Shown here: positions 22,779-33,345 of the stretch, piece after piece | How the letters are laid out: each line of letters starts with the position of its first letter | How positions within the stretch are numbered: position 1 is the stretch's first letter | Assembly (NCBI GenBank): GCA_001630475.1 | Contig: KV419403.1 | Location: 255,156 to 319,155 of the forward strand | Direction of reading: 5' to 3' | DNA length: 64,000 bases | From: Sistotremastrum niveocremeum HHB9708 | Taxonomy: Eukaryota; Basidiomycota; Agaricomycetes; Sistotremastrales; Sistotremastraceae | Position numbers and translations under genes: made by a program | The notes under the pieces: generated by a model | What the model was told of the DNA's origin: nothing | Database searches by the model: none | The model's input: only the letters and a program-made list of their open reading frames with translations

Positions 22779-23441
22779 TTATACGACTGCATTATGCTTC
22801 TTTCGACCCCACAACTCCCAATTGTCCTGGGCATATGCGTACACTGCTGACCAGTCCCGACAAACGTGAACGGCTCCGACTCCACCAGCAACACCGTCCT
22901 TAAATTCAGGGTCCAACATTGTATCAGCCCTGCAAAGGACACTTTGTCTCAAATAGTTCATACAGTGTTGCGCATGGCGAGGGTTGCTACCCGATACAAG
23001 CACCGAGCGAATCTTGTCGAGACAATGTAATTGATGGAACATTGAGATACCAAAGAGCCGTTCGGAGACTCTGATCGTCTTGTCGTTGGGGTCGTCGTTG
23101 GGGATGACAGGCCGAATGAATCCTTTGTAGGGCCCGATCATGGACATGTATTCGCCCATTGATTCAGAGGTATTGAGTCGATAATGAGGAGTATCATCGA
23201 ACTTGAGAGCCACAGTGGCGATCTCGATAGGAAGTTCCTGAGGATAATCATCACCCTGATATGCTATTCTCAAACAATCAGTAACATGAATAGATTCGAC
23301 GCAGAATGACGTACAATAAATCCTCGGTGATTCCGTGTTTTGAGATGCAGAGATGAGACGGAGGTTGTGGAAGACCGCGACGACGTTGAGCACAAGAGCC
23401 AAGGCGGCCGCGATGTACAGATTCCGGGCACGCTCGTTCAT
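22779..23441 (-). CDS. UstYa-family (DUF3328) oxidase-like protein A
   Basis: Spliced model 23315-23441 plus 22779-23263 gives 203 aa. The 51-bp intron is a multiple of three with no stop, so an unspliced 220-aa form is also open. One N-terminal membrane helix (YIAAALALVLNVVAVFHNL) gives type II topology. The diagnostic UstYa signature is intact: RLFGISMFHQLHCLDKIRSV, then RHAQHCMNYLRQSVLC and CRADTMLDPEF, i.e. HxxHC followed by HC. Upstream the family pattern SYQGDDYPQELP and LKFDDTPHYRLN is also present. In ustiloxin and related pathways these proteins are thought to be copper-dependent oxidases that cross-link or cyclise the core peptide. Divergent from protein B across 217 bp. Confidence 0.87.
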   Translation of the reverse strand: MNERARNLYIAAALALVLNVVAVFHNLRLISASQNTESPRIYCTSFCVESIHVTDCLRIAYQGDDYPQELPIEIATVALKFDDTPHYRLNTSESMGEYMSMIGPYKGFIRPVIPNDDPNDKTIRVSERLFGISMFHQLHCLDKIRSVLVSGSNPRHAQHCMNYLRQSVLCRADTMLDPEFKDGVAGGVGAVHVCRDWSAVYAYAQDNWELWGRKKHNAVV

Positions 23442-23658
23442 CGTCTTGTGGGCTGGATAAGGCGTTTGATCTGGAGACTATATATGTTGTAATGGGCGTT
23501 GACTCGGGAATGGGCGCGAGTTTTCAAATAGGCTCCAATTCGGCAGTGCGAGGTGCCCAGATGGAAGCGATGTCTTCTTCGGCTTCTGAGATCCGCCGAT
23601 ATATTCCACTTGATGTTGACTTCAGCGCTCGAAGTGCTGACTCCACGATGAACATTCA
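23442..23658. promoter_or_regulatory. Bidirectional promoter of the two UstYa-like genes
   Basis: The 217-bp spacer has a TATATAT-type element near 23480, about 40 nt before the gene A start. A CGATATATT patch lies about 60 nt before the gene B start. It implies co-expression of the two oxidase-like genes. Confidence 0.5.
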
Positions 23659-24311
23659 ATGAACCAGCATCATCTCTCCCTGCTCGTCGCCAGCCTCTCC
23701 CTCGTATCCCTTCTCAACATCCTCACCGCGTCGTACAACCTCCTACACCTCCCTTCGTCAACCAGACCAACAGCGAAGAAGGATGGGTATACCTGGATAG
23801 ACTCTGATCACCCTCTCCACGCTCCTCTCGAAGTCTCCAAAGCTCTCCTCTCCTTCGACGACACAGATCACTATTCAATCACCAACGGCACTGAATGGAA
23901 CTCTGTCTTCCCTGCGGGAGGTGGTTTCGTCCATTTGGGACCGAACGACAGATTATTCGGAATCATGATGTTTCATGAGTTCCATTGCATGAATATGATT
24001 CGAGAGGCGATCGTGCACAACGATGTCACTGGGCATGTTCATCATTGTTTCAACTTTATGCGACAGGCGATTTTGTGTGGCGCGGATACGACGCTTGAGC
24101 CTGAGTTCGAGCCTGGCATTGGCGGAGGGGTTGGGGTGACCCATGTTTGCAGGTGAGTTGGTTATAATTTTTGACTTTGATCATGCTGACATGCGTTCTG
24201 GTCGACGTTAGGGATTGGAGTGTGGTGTATGACTATGCCACGCATAACGAACGAGAGTATCGGGCCCGGAGAAAAACATCAAAGGCAGAATCAATCTCGG
24301 GCTATCACTGA
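23659..24311 (+). CDS. UstYa-family (DUF3328) oxidase-like protein B
   Basis: Two exons (23659-24152, 24212-24311) give 197 aa. The N-terminal hydrophobic helix (LSLLVASLSLVSLLNILTAS) anchors the protein. Family motifs are LLSFDDTDHYSITN, DRLFGIMMFHEFHCMNMI, HVHHCFNFMRQAILC and CGADTTLEPEF, then THVCRDWSVVYDYA. The HxxHC and HC copper/oxidase signature residues are all present. It is a clear but diverged paralogue of protein A. Two UstYa-type proteins together are usual in dikaritin clusters, where they act in sequence on the same peptide. Confidence 0.87.
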
Positions 24312-24612
24312 GCGAAATGAACGTCGACTGTAGGTGGATTAGGATGGGTGTGCGTCCGCCGATGCATTGTCGTGGATGAGTTGCACATAGTCGTTATTTG
24401 GGCTTGTTTGCGTTCCTCCTAGAAAGGAAAGACAATTCTAGACGTCGACCGCGCTTCTTTGTTAGAAGATCATGCATGCTCTGAGATCTGTTAATTTAAT
24501 CTGTTATTCATCTTAAAGGTCGGTTTTAAACCCCAGTGAGAATGCCCACTATCCGGAAAGATTCAGAACTATTCGGATCTTCTCGGCTAAAGTAGAATCG
24601 ATCTGGCTATAC
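24312..24612. other. Intergenic, left flank of a miniature element
   Basis: This stretch runs from the end of the UstYa-B gene to the 6-bp CTATAC repeat that borders the next element. No gene is seen. Confidence 0.4.
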
Positions 24613-25052
24613 CAGGACCCTGGATTATGTCAGAATATGTCAGGTATTGACCCGGATGTCCGATGTCCGAACCAAATTTTGGTCTCGATGTCCGAAATCG
24701 TACCTGACATCTGAATTTTGGCCCTCCACGTCCGAAGTACTGTAGAGACATTGGTGGCGACGACCCCTCGCGTCCGAACGACTGTAGAGACATTGCTCGC
24801 GACTATACTATATTTCTCAACGTACATAGACCATACACCGTGAATAAAGTTGAAGTTTGTTGTTGCCGGCAGGTCATGTCCGACACACGGATGAGACATC
24901 CGTACCGGCACACGTCTCGTGTCCGATATTATACCCGACATACCGGCTATCCTGGGCTCAGAGGTCCGAAATCGTACCTGACATATTTGCGAAATTCTGG
25001 GTTGGATGTCCGAAATCGTACCCAACATATTCTGATATAATCCAGGGTCCTG
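24613..25052. mobile_element. 440-bp non-autonomous inverted-repeat element (MITE)
   Basis: The two ends are inverted repeats: CAGGACCCTGGATTAT, then one mismatch, then TCAGAATATGT on the left. The complement of the same sequence closes the right end. It is flanked by the direct repeat CTATAC (24607-24612 and 25053-25058), which looks like a 6-bp target duplication. Inside, a motif ATGTCCGAAATCGTACC recurs in both orientations. No coding capacity. Superfamily not assigned. Confidence 0.75.
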
Positions 25053-25531
25053 CTATACCTTGCTGTATTTTTTGTGCCTCCAATAGATTTATGCATATTC
25101 AGGTGTAGCAAGATAGATTGAAAAGTAGCTGGAATATAGATATATAGGTTTCAATAGATGTCTTGCTCGCGACTCTTGTGATGCAGCCGCCCATTCAAAT
25201 CTATTGGGACCAATTCAGATATAATCTTGTGCAACTCTGGATTTATTCTTCTGCAGCAACATCTCGAGCTCCCTATTATCTGCATTGTGGCACTCGGGAA
25301 AAGACTAGGTAAATGAAGGAATTACTCATGCAATTGGTTTCAAGGAAAGAACTATATACAGAATAAAATACAGACAAGAAAACAAGAGAGCGAACAAGTA
25401 CGACAACATCCATTTTGGCCGCGGGAACGGGACAGGAGTACGGAAAGCAGCACTTTGAGAACAGAAGGGAAACCCGGAGAAGGATCAGAACACCGCAGAA
25501 CGAGAGATTGTGCAAAGAGAAGGCTCTGGCA
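25053..25531. other. Intergenic, nothing recognised
   Basis: An AT-rich stretch between the miniature element and the end of the next minus-strand gene. No coding or repeat signal stands out. Confidence 0.35.
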
Positions 25532-28344
25532 TTACTTGCCTACCGAAGCCTGGTCCGCTTTCTTGAGCAAATGTGCTTGCTGTTGCCAATGCTGTACCCA
25601 ACGAGAGCATGCCAGTGTGAGTACACATTTGACTCGATGATTTGAGACTAGAAAACAGTTGACTTACTTTCTCTCTCCCCTCCTTCGCCTTCTCCTCCTT
25701 CCACAGGTCTTCAAATTTCTTCGCCAGCAACCCTTCTTGCCATATCGACCTTTTGAACGCTTCCCTAAAAGAACCCAGATTTAGTATACTCGTGCGGTAA
25801 GAAATGAGCTACATACTTTGCGGTGTAAACACCATTCTGACGAACCGCAAATCTTGGAGTTTTCTTGCCCGCACTCGAGCTTGTCGCGGCAGACGGTTGT
25901 GATGAGTTCACAACCGGATTCGAAGGTGTCGACGAACTCTGACTGGGCCCGTTGCCCGAAAGCGTGCCAGTGCCGCAAGCGATAGACTGGGGTGGGACTT
26001 GGTTCTCTTCATGCGGACCGGTGGGAGAACCTTCAGCAGAGGATGGGGATGGCGGCTCCTGGCGCACAGGGGGAGGGCTACTCGGAGCATTACTCAAGAA
26101 CCTAGTGCGAATACTATGAGATCAAATCAGCCATTTCACTTTAGAATACATATTAATAAAATCCGACTTACGGCGAGGGGGGAGCTGGTGAGACGAACTG
26201 GGGCTATTGGAACGAGATTAGTAGAGAACATATCCCAGTTTCACGACAACTCACTTGAGAGGTAGCCTGCTCACGTTCCGCTGGCTCCTGTTGCAGCGCG
26301 TTGGAGAAATCTCCCGCCGCACCACCTATTTCACCCATCACCGCGTCCCGCTGATTCGTCAAACTCTCCACCATCCTAGGAGCCTCCGCCTGCGCCGTCG
26401 AATTGTCCTGTGTCGCGGCAGGGGTAGCTTCGCTTGTCGACAAGCCCTCACTGGACACCGGGCTTGCCTGACTGACCGTTGGAGGCTCCTGCACAATGGG
26501 GGATGGCTCCCGCGCGGGGGCTGGGAGTTCCTCGTGATTCGTTTGAGGTTCCGCCGAAGTCGTAGGGGCCTAAGTAGACTGTGAGAAATAATTTGAATGC
26601 ATATTTTATATACTCACTTGCGATGCGTCGGTTGATTCATCTGCATGCCGACGGCCGCCATTGCTGCGAGGCCTTTTCGACGAAGCCTTCCCGGATGCAC
26701 TCGAGTGTTGGCGGGATCGTTTTGTTGGCAGAGGGGCGAGACTGGATGCGCTGTCGGACTCCGTTGTCGTGGCAGGGGGGAACAGGGTCTCTGCCGGCTC
26801 TTCCTTTGCTGCCAGCTTCGTCTCTTTCCTACCCCGAGCCTGCTTCCATGAATTGAAGATATTTTGACCGTGTTGGGAGACCTTCCATTGGTTGCGGCAA
26901 AGTTGGAGCTGGGGGTGGAGAGTCTCCATCCCGTTGTAGAAGAGGGAGCGCTGGGTGGGAGACATCTTCCCGAAAGTGGAGATGGTGCCGTATTTGAGTG
27001 AAAGTGCGTCGAAGAGGTCGCGGGCGGTTGCACCCATGGCACTGACGAGTTTGGGATCGCACGAGACACCGTCCGCTTCCACTATCCACGGCATCGAGAC
27101 AACTTCTCCGACTTTGCCCTTTTTCTTCCGACCTCCCTGGTCATCGTGATCGGACTCAATCTCATTCTCCCCGACTGCCTCCCCTTCCGCTTCTCCTTCG
27201 ACCTCGCCTCTTCCCTCCGCCGACTCTGCCGACTCTGCCGTATCGACTGGCTTGACTGCGGCGACGGTCCCACGACTCCTCCTGATTTGCTTGGAAGGTC
27301 CATCCCAATTTGTGACGAGCGGATAATTTTCAGGATCAAGAGGGGGTTGAGAGACGCATTTAGCCAGGAACTTCAGAAAAAATTAGCTGCTATTTCTGCT
27401 ATTTCTTGCTATTTTTCTGCTAAATAGCTGAAAAATAGCCAAAAAATAGGCTATTTATGCTATTTATGCTATAAAACCTGGCCTAATTTTTTCTGAAGAA
27501 AAGGTTGGCGGCGAGGACCTCGGGTTCAGACCCACTGCCTAGCGCCAAGCTGTCGGGGGCTATGGTGCGCTTCAGGTGGCCGACATTGTTGTGGATATCC
27601 ACGATGCCGGATTTCATGTTCCCGACTTCAGTTCGTAGCTCTCGAACTTCGCCGAGCAGTACATTAAAGAGTGAAAATCTGTGGGCAACGAAAATGAGTA
27701 TGCGAGGTCTTGTGACGAGAGAGAATAACTTACACGCTAGATGGGATCCCTTCCATAGAACTCGATGTACGCGCTGGGGAGAAGTTTCGAGCACGATGTG
27801 CACGCTCGATGAGACTTTCGTGACTTCGGCTGCGATCCGAGGATGAATGGGAAAAGGAATCTACGGAACTGGAGGCAGCGCGTTGAACATCCCGATGCAT
27901 ATAGGGAGATGTCGATCGACTGGAGTCCTGAGAGTCCTCCCCGTGATTTTGAAGCATAGCGTGTCGAGGATGCAAAAGGACAGGCATCGACGTGGATCGT
28001 CCAATGCTAAGGGAATTGGCAGGACGGGAGAGCCCACTCGCACCCTGTGGAGGCGGTAAAGTGCTGATTCCAGTTTCTTGTAGAGGCTGGTGGTGGGATA
28101 CGTGTGTCTCAAATCCGTGGAAAGCTGAAGGGGGTGCACTCGGAGCGAGAGCATCCAAGCCGCGAGAATTGGAAGATATCTGCGGAGAGAAAGGAGCTGA
28201 TCCCAACTCGAGCTCGTTCGCAAAGAGGTCCGGGAATGGTTCTGACCCCATTGGCAACAGCCCGTCCATCGACGTACGACGCAGCGAGCGAAGCTGGGCT
28301 CGGCGGAGTTTCAAACGAAACACGCTGAAAGCAGGTGAATGCAA
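25532..28344 (-). pseudogene. Unrecognised gene, interrupted by a small inverted-repeat insertion
   Basis: Coding character runs on the minus strand from about 28344 to a stop at 25532, with several introns. The parts read: Ser/Pro-rich N-terminus (SMDGLLPMGSEPFPDLFANE); a helical stretch (LLGEVRELRTEVGNMKSG) and PEVLAANLF; LAKCVSQPPLDPENYPLVTN; an acidic stretch; MPWIVEADGVSCDPKLVSAM; a helical segment with a nuclear-type basic patch (TKRSRQHSSASGKASSKRPR); Ser/Pro-rich linkers; FKRSIWQEGLLAKKFEDLWK; and the final exon HWQQQAHLLKKADQASVGK. At 27371-27498 an inverted-repeat element splits the frame and adds stops. If it and a 2-bp AA duplication are left out, the flanking codons read on without a break. 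I know no family for this protein, and the true start may lie further upstream. It may be a recently inactivated gene, or transposon-associated. Confidence 0.5.
27371..27498. mobile_element. 128-bp foldback element with 16-bp perfect terminal inverted repeats
   Basis: CTTCAGAAAAAATTAG at 27371-27386 is the exact reverse complement of 27483-27498. The interior consists of recurring GCTATTT / AAATAGC words. It sits inside the coding sequence of the unrecognised minus-strand gene. Confidence 0.7.
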
Positions 28345-28975
28345 CGAGTATTACATTAAGTCATGGTCGCAACAATTGTGTATAATTCCATACCACCATC
28401 CTATCATCCTATCTTGGCATTGATATAAAAAATGTGAAGAGAATAGAGTATCGCAAAGATCTCGGTAGATCGACTCGCAGAATGTTGCGCTATACTTAGT
28501 ATGCCCGCAAGAAATGCAGTATCAAATTTGTTGAGATTCTGTAAACATCTTGAAGGGAATATGTATATAAGCTAAGCGGATAATGCATCAGATACATCAC
28601 AAATCGAAGAGATTGATTTTGGATACCTTTTTGATAGCTTTTGTCTTGCCCCCTTGGGTATACCCATAAATTCATGAGTACAACCCGCTCCCAGTTTTGT
28701 ACAGAGCTTAGGAAAATGGTCATTGAAGTCATGAAGTCGTATTGACGTTGATTGGGCTTACCTAGTGCTATCGAGACCGTACTTCCGCAACTGAGAGAGA
28801 CCTCAGACTGTTTTCGAGCCGATTTTGGTCGATCTCGGATTCTCCAGTGGAAGTGGCATCACTGTCGACATCAGAAAAGACCAATGAGTCCAAATAATGA
28901 TTCGAGAAAGGAGAATTCTCGCACCATGCATGTTGAAATTGCCAAACTTCCTCTTCAAAGACAGCCACACCGAAC
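28345..28975. other. Intergenic, possible upstream exon
   Basis: A minus-strand frame at 28768-28968 (start MAVFEEEVWQFQHAWCENS) could be a 5' exon of the gene to the left or a chance frame. The rest is AT-rich and empty. Confidence 0.3.
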
Positions 28976-29215
28976 AGTGCTTGTCGATCTTTCCAGCTTC
29001 TCGTGCTTGTCGATCTTTCCAGCCTCTCTGGATGCTTGTCGATTTTTCCAGTCTCTCGAGCTTGTCGATCTTCCAGCCTTTCGTGCTTGTCGATCTTTCC
29101 AGTCTCTCGTGCTTGTCGATTTTGTCAGTCCTGGATGCTTGTCGATTTTGCTAGCTTCTCTATGTGTTTGTCGATTCTTCCCGCGTCCTGGATGCTTGTC
29201 CATGCTGTCAGTCTC
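28976..29215. repeat. Minisatellite, about 25-bp unit
   Basis: About nine or ten imperfect copies of a unit built on GCTTGTCGATCTTTCCAG followed by a variable TCTCG or CTGGAT end. The units vary in length by a few bases. The GCTTGTCGAT word recurs at nearly every step. No coding role is evident. Confidence 0.8.
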
Positions 29216-29493
29216 TCTGAGTAGAAGAATCCATGAATTAGTCGTGTAGTAGGGACAGGAAGCGGCGAAGCACTAATGTAATGATCTTGCAGGTGTTTGA
29301 GTGATTTGTTGTTACACAATTAACAACAACTCGTACCTGCAACTCACAATGGACCCACCCCCCTATCAGTCACGGCCGCCCTCCATCGATCCCGCTCATA
29401 TCGCCATCGTCTACCTGATTCACGCCAAACAAAGACTCCCCTTCTATTATATATATGCCATCCAATGCCCCGAGCCTATGAGACTTGGTCATT

Positions 29494-30402
29494 TCAGCCT
29501 ACCCACAAGGAAAAGACAATGTACTCAATATCGTGAGCACGAAGATGCTTAGGCCATTTAGAGGCAATCTTGAGTCCTTGACAGAGGGGGGACGAAATGT
29601 CGAAAGAGGCGTTGTTTTCGCGCCACGTGTTCACCAAGCCTACCATAATTGAGATCGACTGAGGGATTGCGATACTCTCCAGCAGTTGTGTCTCGGCCGC
29701 ACGCATGACCTGCGCAGAGCAAAAAGTTAGCGACGAAACATTGTCAATGGTGAAATTACCTGAAAGAAATTGTTGATATGGAATAATTGGCTCCAGTCGT
29801 ACTCTTGTATCACATAGTCTGTCCAACCTCTGCTTCCGCTCTGCCGAATTCGTATGGAATGGTCTATCCACAACTAGATTGTGTCAATAAAGCTCCTAAT
29901 CCGATAACGTATTCTTTACCTTACTGGTGGCAATAAACCATTTGATTGCGTCGTGACAGTAGTGCCAATACGTCGTCTGCGCCATTGGAGTATCGGGAAT
30001 GCCTACCACGCTATGTTTCAACAAATGATCATGGAGCGCAGGCTGTTCATCGAACTTCGTGACCCTCCGATTAGCAGAGAAGAACAATAAATCTACGAAT
30101 CATACCATTTGAACTAAATTCTTGACGACTTTGATGATGTTGCGGTGCGGCCCTCCCAGCGCGTTCACTTCCCCACACCAGCATACGACATTCAACGCCT
30201 GGTTAATGCATTCTAGAAGCTCTCTGTATGTCCCCTTATGGTTAATGTCTGCGTGGCGGAGCAAATGAGACGAACGATTTAAGCACCGCCGCCACATCCT
30301 GATGGGCGCTGGCTTGATCACCAGGTGTCTCCTGACATCCTGCAGAGAACAATTCGATTTCCGGGGAGGGGCGACTTGGCGGCCTGCTGCTACAATCAGC
30401 AT
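29494..30402 (-). CDS. Unrecognised protein in transposon-rich DNA
   Basis: Three minus-strand coding blocks appear to be joined by short introns. 30100-30402 has RMWRRCLNRSSHLLRHADIN and INQALNVVCWCGEVNALG. 29896-30087 has KFDEQPALHDHLLKHSVVGI and TTYWHYCHDAIKWFIATSK. 29494-29871 has DRPFHTNSAERKQRLDRLCD, ISIMVGLVNTWRENNASFDI and a short end LWVG. The frames are consistent and the composition is protein-like, but I recognise no domain and cannot fix the start. It could be a hypothetical gene or a decayed element. Confidence 0.4.
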
Positions 30403-30925
30403 CCTCGTGCCTTTCTGTCAGAGAACGACTTGCGGACTGGTGCTGGCGATTCCCCGCACATGTGAGGGAGGAAAAGGAAGGCGGTGTGGCTCGCTTGCGT
30501 ACGACAGGGTAGATTGGACTGATAAACTTGGTGGGTCCACCTTTTCAGTCGGATTGAGATTTGCGGGTGGAAATGTATCCTGACGACAGGACAGGTCTAA
30601 TTAATGCGCCCAGATGTCAGATATGGAAGGCAACCACGAAGATACAGCATACGAATACACGTACCGTTCTTCACCATCGATTGATTTGATTCCGCGCGAT
30701 TGCAGATCGTCTTGGTTTGAGATAGGTTTTTCACAGTATTGGATGCCGTATTGCAATAGCATGTCTTACATGTAAGCGAGGCAAATGACGTGAAACGGAG
30801 TCAGCCGTGTCTGTGTGTCCAGGTGGACATGTCGACTTCTTGCAGGTACCGACCAATTACTGTGAATCGGGAGAGGAAAGCTGCATCAGTAGAGTCTGGA
30901 AATATCAGACTCGTAGAATAGAGAG
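30403..30925. other. Intergenic, nothing firm
   Basis: This stretch lies between the unrecognised gene and the first hAT-like miniature element. It ends in the target duplication ATAGAGAG (30918-30925). Short frames only. Confidence 0.35.
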
Positions 30926-31434
30926 TAGTGTTCTGAGGTCCAGTCACGACTGGACTTTTGACCCCCAGAGGGTGCGACTGGCAACTGCCGGTCCGGTTGC
31001 CGTCCAAAATTTGGCGTGACTGGCAACTGCGACTGCGGTTGCGGTCCGGCGACCGGTCACGGCTGCGACCAGTTGCACAACCAGTCATGGCCACTTTTTC
31101 CAGTCACAACTTGTCTTTTATCAATATTTTAATCATTATTATATTATATATACTGTATATACACCTCATATGATGTGGTATATGCATATAGAGACCAATA
31201 TATACCAGATATGTCACCATAAATGGCCATTTGGGACCCAAAATACCCTCTGGGTACCCTGGTTGGGGACCCTTAAGGGTCCTCGGTTGCGACCACGGTC
31301 ACGACCGGTCATGACTGCGGTTGCCGGTTGCCTGATTTTCCAAGATCCTAGGCAACCGGCAACTGCGGTCCGGTCACGGTCCGGTCGCGACTGCCGGTTG
31401 CCACCGGTCACGGCAACTGGACCTTGGAACACTA
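30926..31434. mobile_element. hAT-like MITE, copy A
   Basis: 509 bp. The left end is TAGTGTTCTGAGGTCCAGT. The right end is the complement of TAGTGTTCCAAGGTCCAGT. The flanks are the 8-bp duplication ATAGAGAG (30918-30925, 31435-31442). The terminal pattern TAGTG and the 8-bp duplication are typical of the hAT superfamily. The interior is full of GACCGGTCACGACC-like imperfect palindromes and an AT-rich core. Non-coding. Confidence 0.85.
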
Positions 31435-31442
31435 ATAGAGAG

Positions 31443-31956
31443 TAGTGTTCCAAGGTCCAGTTGCCATGACCGGTGGCAACCGGCAGTCGCGACCGGACCG
31501 TGACCGGACCGCAGTTGCCGGTTGCCTAGGTTTCTGGAAAATCAGGCAACCGGCAACCGCAGTCATGACCGGTCGTGACCGTGGTCGCAACCGAGGACCC
31601 TTAAGGGTCCCCAACCAGGGTACTCAGAGGGTATTTTGGCTCCCAAATGGGGGTTTATAGTGACATATCTGGTGTATATTGGTCTCTATATGCATGTACT
31701 ACATCATATGAGGTGTATATACAGTATATATAATATAATAATGATTAAAATATTGATAAAAGACCAGTTGTGACTGGAAAAACTGGCCATGACCGGTTGC
31801 GCAACTGGTCGCAGCCGTGACCGGTCGCTGGACCGCAACCGCAGTCGCAGTTGCCAGTCACACAAAATTTTGGACGGCAACCGGACCGGCAGTTGCCAGT
31901 CGCACCCTCTGGGGGTCAAAAGTCCAGTCCAGTCGTGACTGGACCTTGGAACACTA
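31443..31956. mobile_element. hAT-like MITE, copy B, opposite orientation
   Basis: 514 bp, the same family as copy A but inverted: its interior is the reverse complement of A. The ends are TAGTGTTCCAAGGTCCAGT and its complement. It shares the middle ATAGAGAG (31435-31442) with copy A and is followed by a third ATAGAGAG at 31957-31964. Confidence 0.85.
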
Positions 31957-32239
31957 ATAGAGAGGGAGAAGTCGTAATTGGATTGTTGGAGGATTTGATG
32001 TCTGAAAGGACCGGTCGAATGGAACAGGCGCTGAAGGAATATGCTGGCTGTATCTTCGAAGGACAAGGGAGAATAGAGCATCGGTGCTGCAATAAAAGCC
32101 CCAGAGAGTCCACGTCAAAAATCAGAGATTACGGTGCATTCTAGAAGTCCTATCCAGCAGATCAGTAGTTTATTCAATACAATGTAAGTCAAATAAAACC
32201 TTCAATGAATGTCCTAACGCGGTGCAACCGAAGATTGAA
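31957..32239. other. Spacer between MITE B and the transposase
   Basis: About 280 bp that may include the right terminus of the Plavaka element. I could not identify its terminal repeat. Confidence 0.3.
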
Positions 32240-32829
32240 TCATGCGTCGGCTTCGTCACCTGCAAGGTTCTCGCTCATACCAGACAGGGCCTGCATTGAA
32301 AGCCCAGGCTTTTCCATCACAAACCATCGATCGTTCTCAGTTCCATCTTTGTAAGGGTACTCAGAGTCTGGAATCATCGCCACCACCGATCGTATTGATT
32401 TGACTTCGATAACTCGATAGTTGCGGAGGTGTTGCCGTGTATCATAAGTCTTCCACGAGTCCGAATAGAGCTGCTCGTTCCGTGGTCCATACTCTGAGAC
32501 CATAGCAAGAGCTACTGATCCTTTCTCCTCAGGCCAATCGAGCTCAAAATAGAAATGAACTTCAGCGAACGCAACACGTCCATTGTCAACAAACTAAACA
32601 GAGATCAGCTCAGCATATGTGTCCGTCCATTATTTCGCAAGGGTTCGTACCTTCACATTTCGTGCTCTCCGATACACTTTGAATGTCTCATTGGTGGTCA
32701 CTTCTTTCCAGATAGAACGAGCGACTTGTCCAGAAGGTAAGCCCAGCCGTGCCCATTTACTTATCAGGATAGACGTCCACTTGAAGGGGGTTTTGAAGCG
32801 GTGCCACTGCTTCCTGGCATACGCATTGA

Positions 32830-33345
32830 TAGGGTTTTAAAGTCCGGTCACGACTGGACTTTTTCCGTTTTTGCCCGTGACTGGCAACTGCCGGTCCGGT
32901 TGCCTGCGAAAATTTTGGGCAACTGGCAACAGGACTGCAGTTGCGGTCCAGCAACCAGTTGCCAAAAAGACCAGTTGCCTGACCAGTCATGGCCATGACC
33001 TGAGGTCACAACTGGTCTAAACCATGATTTTAATCAATTATATATTACTTTTGGGTCCTATCAGTGGTCATATACTGTCTAGTAACACATAGGAACACTA
33101 TATAATACAATATATGATGAATATGTGGCCATAAATACCCACTGGACACCCAAAATACCCAGGGTATGCCCTTTCCCAGGACCCTTAAGGGTCCTCAGTC
33201 ACGACCACGGTTGCGACTGGTCATGACTGCAGTTGCCAGTTGCCTGATTTTCAGAAATCCAGATGACCAGCAACTGCAGTCCAGTCACGACCCCACCACG
33301 ACCTTCGGTTGCCTGCAGTCACGTGGACTGGACCTTCGAACTCTA
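32830..33345. mobile_element. hAT-like MITE inside the transposase (same family as A/B)
   Basis: 516 bp. It starts TAGGGTTTTAAAGTCCGGTC and ends with the complement of TAGAGTTCGAAGGTCCAGTC. The target duplication is CGCATTGA (32822-32829 and 33346-33353). The subterminal GTCACGACTGGAC and the AT-rich middle mark it as a relative of copies A and B. Confidence 0.85.

Noticed and set aside
24630-25108. Frames on both strands of 60-130 aa
   Set aside because: They lie in the 440-bp MITE, are repetitive (DIQPRISQI-type translations) and are produced by its internal repeats.
28976-29215. Regularly repeated units resembling a CRISPR array
   Set aside because: The units are contiguous and imperfect without unique spacers, and the DNA is eukaryotic. 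It is a minisatellite.
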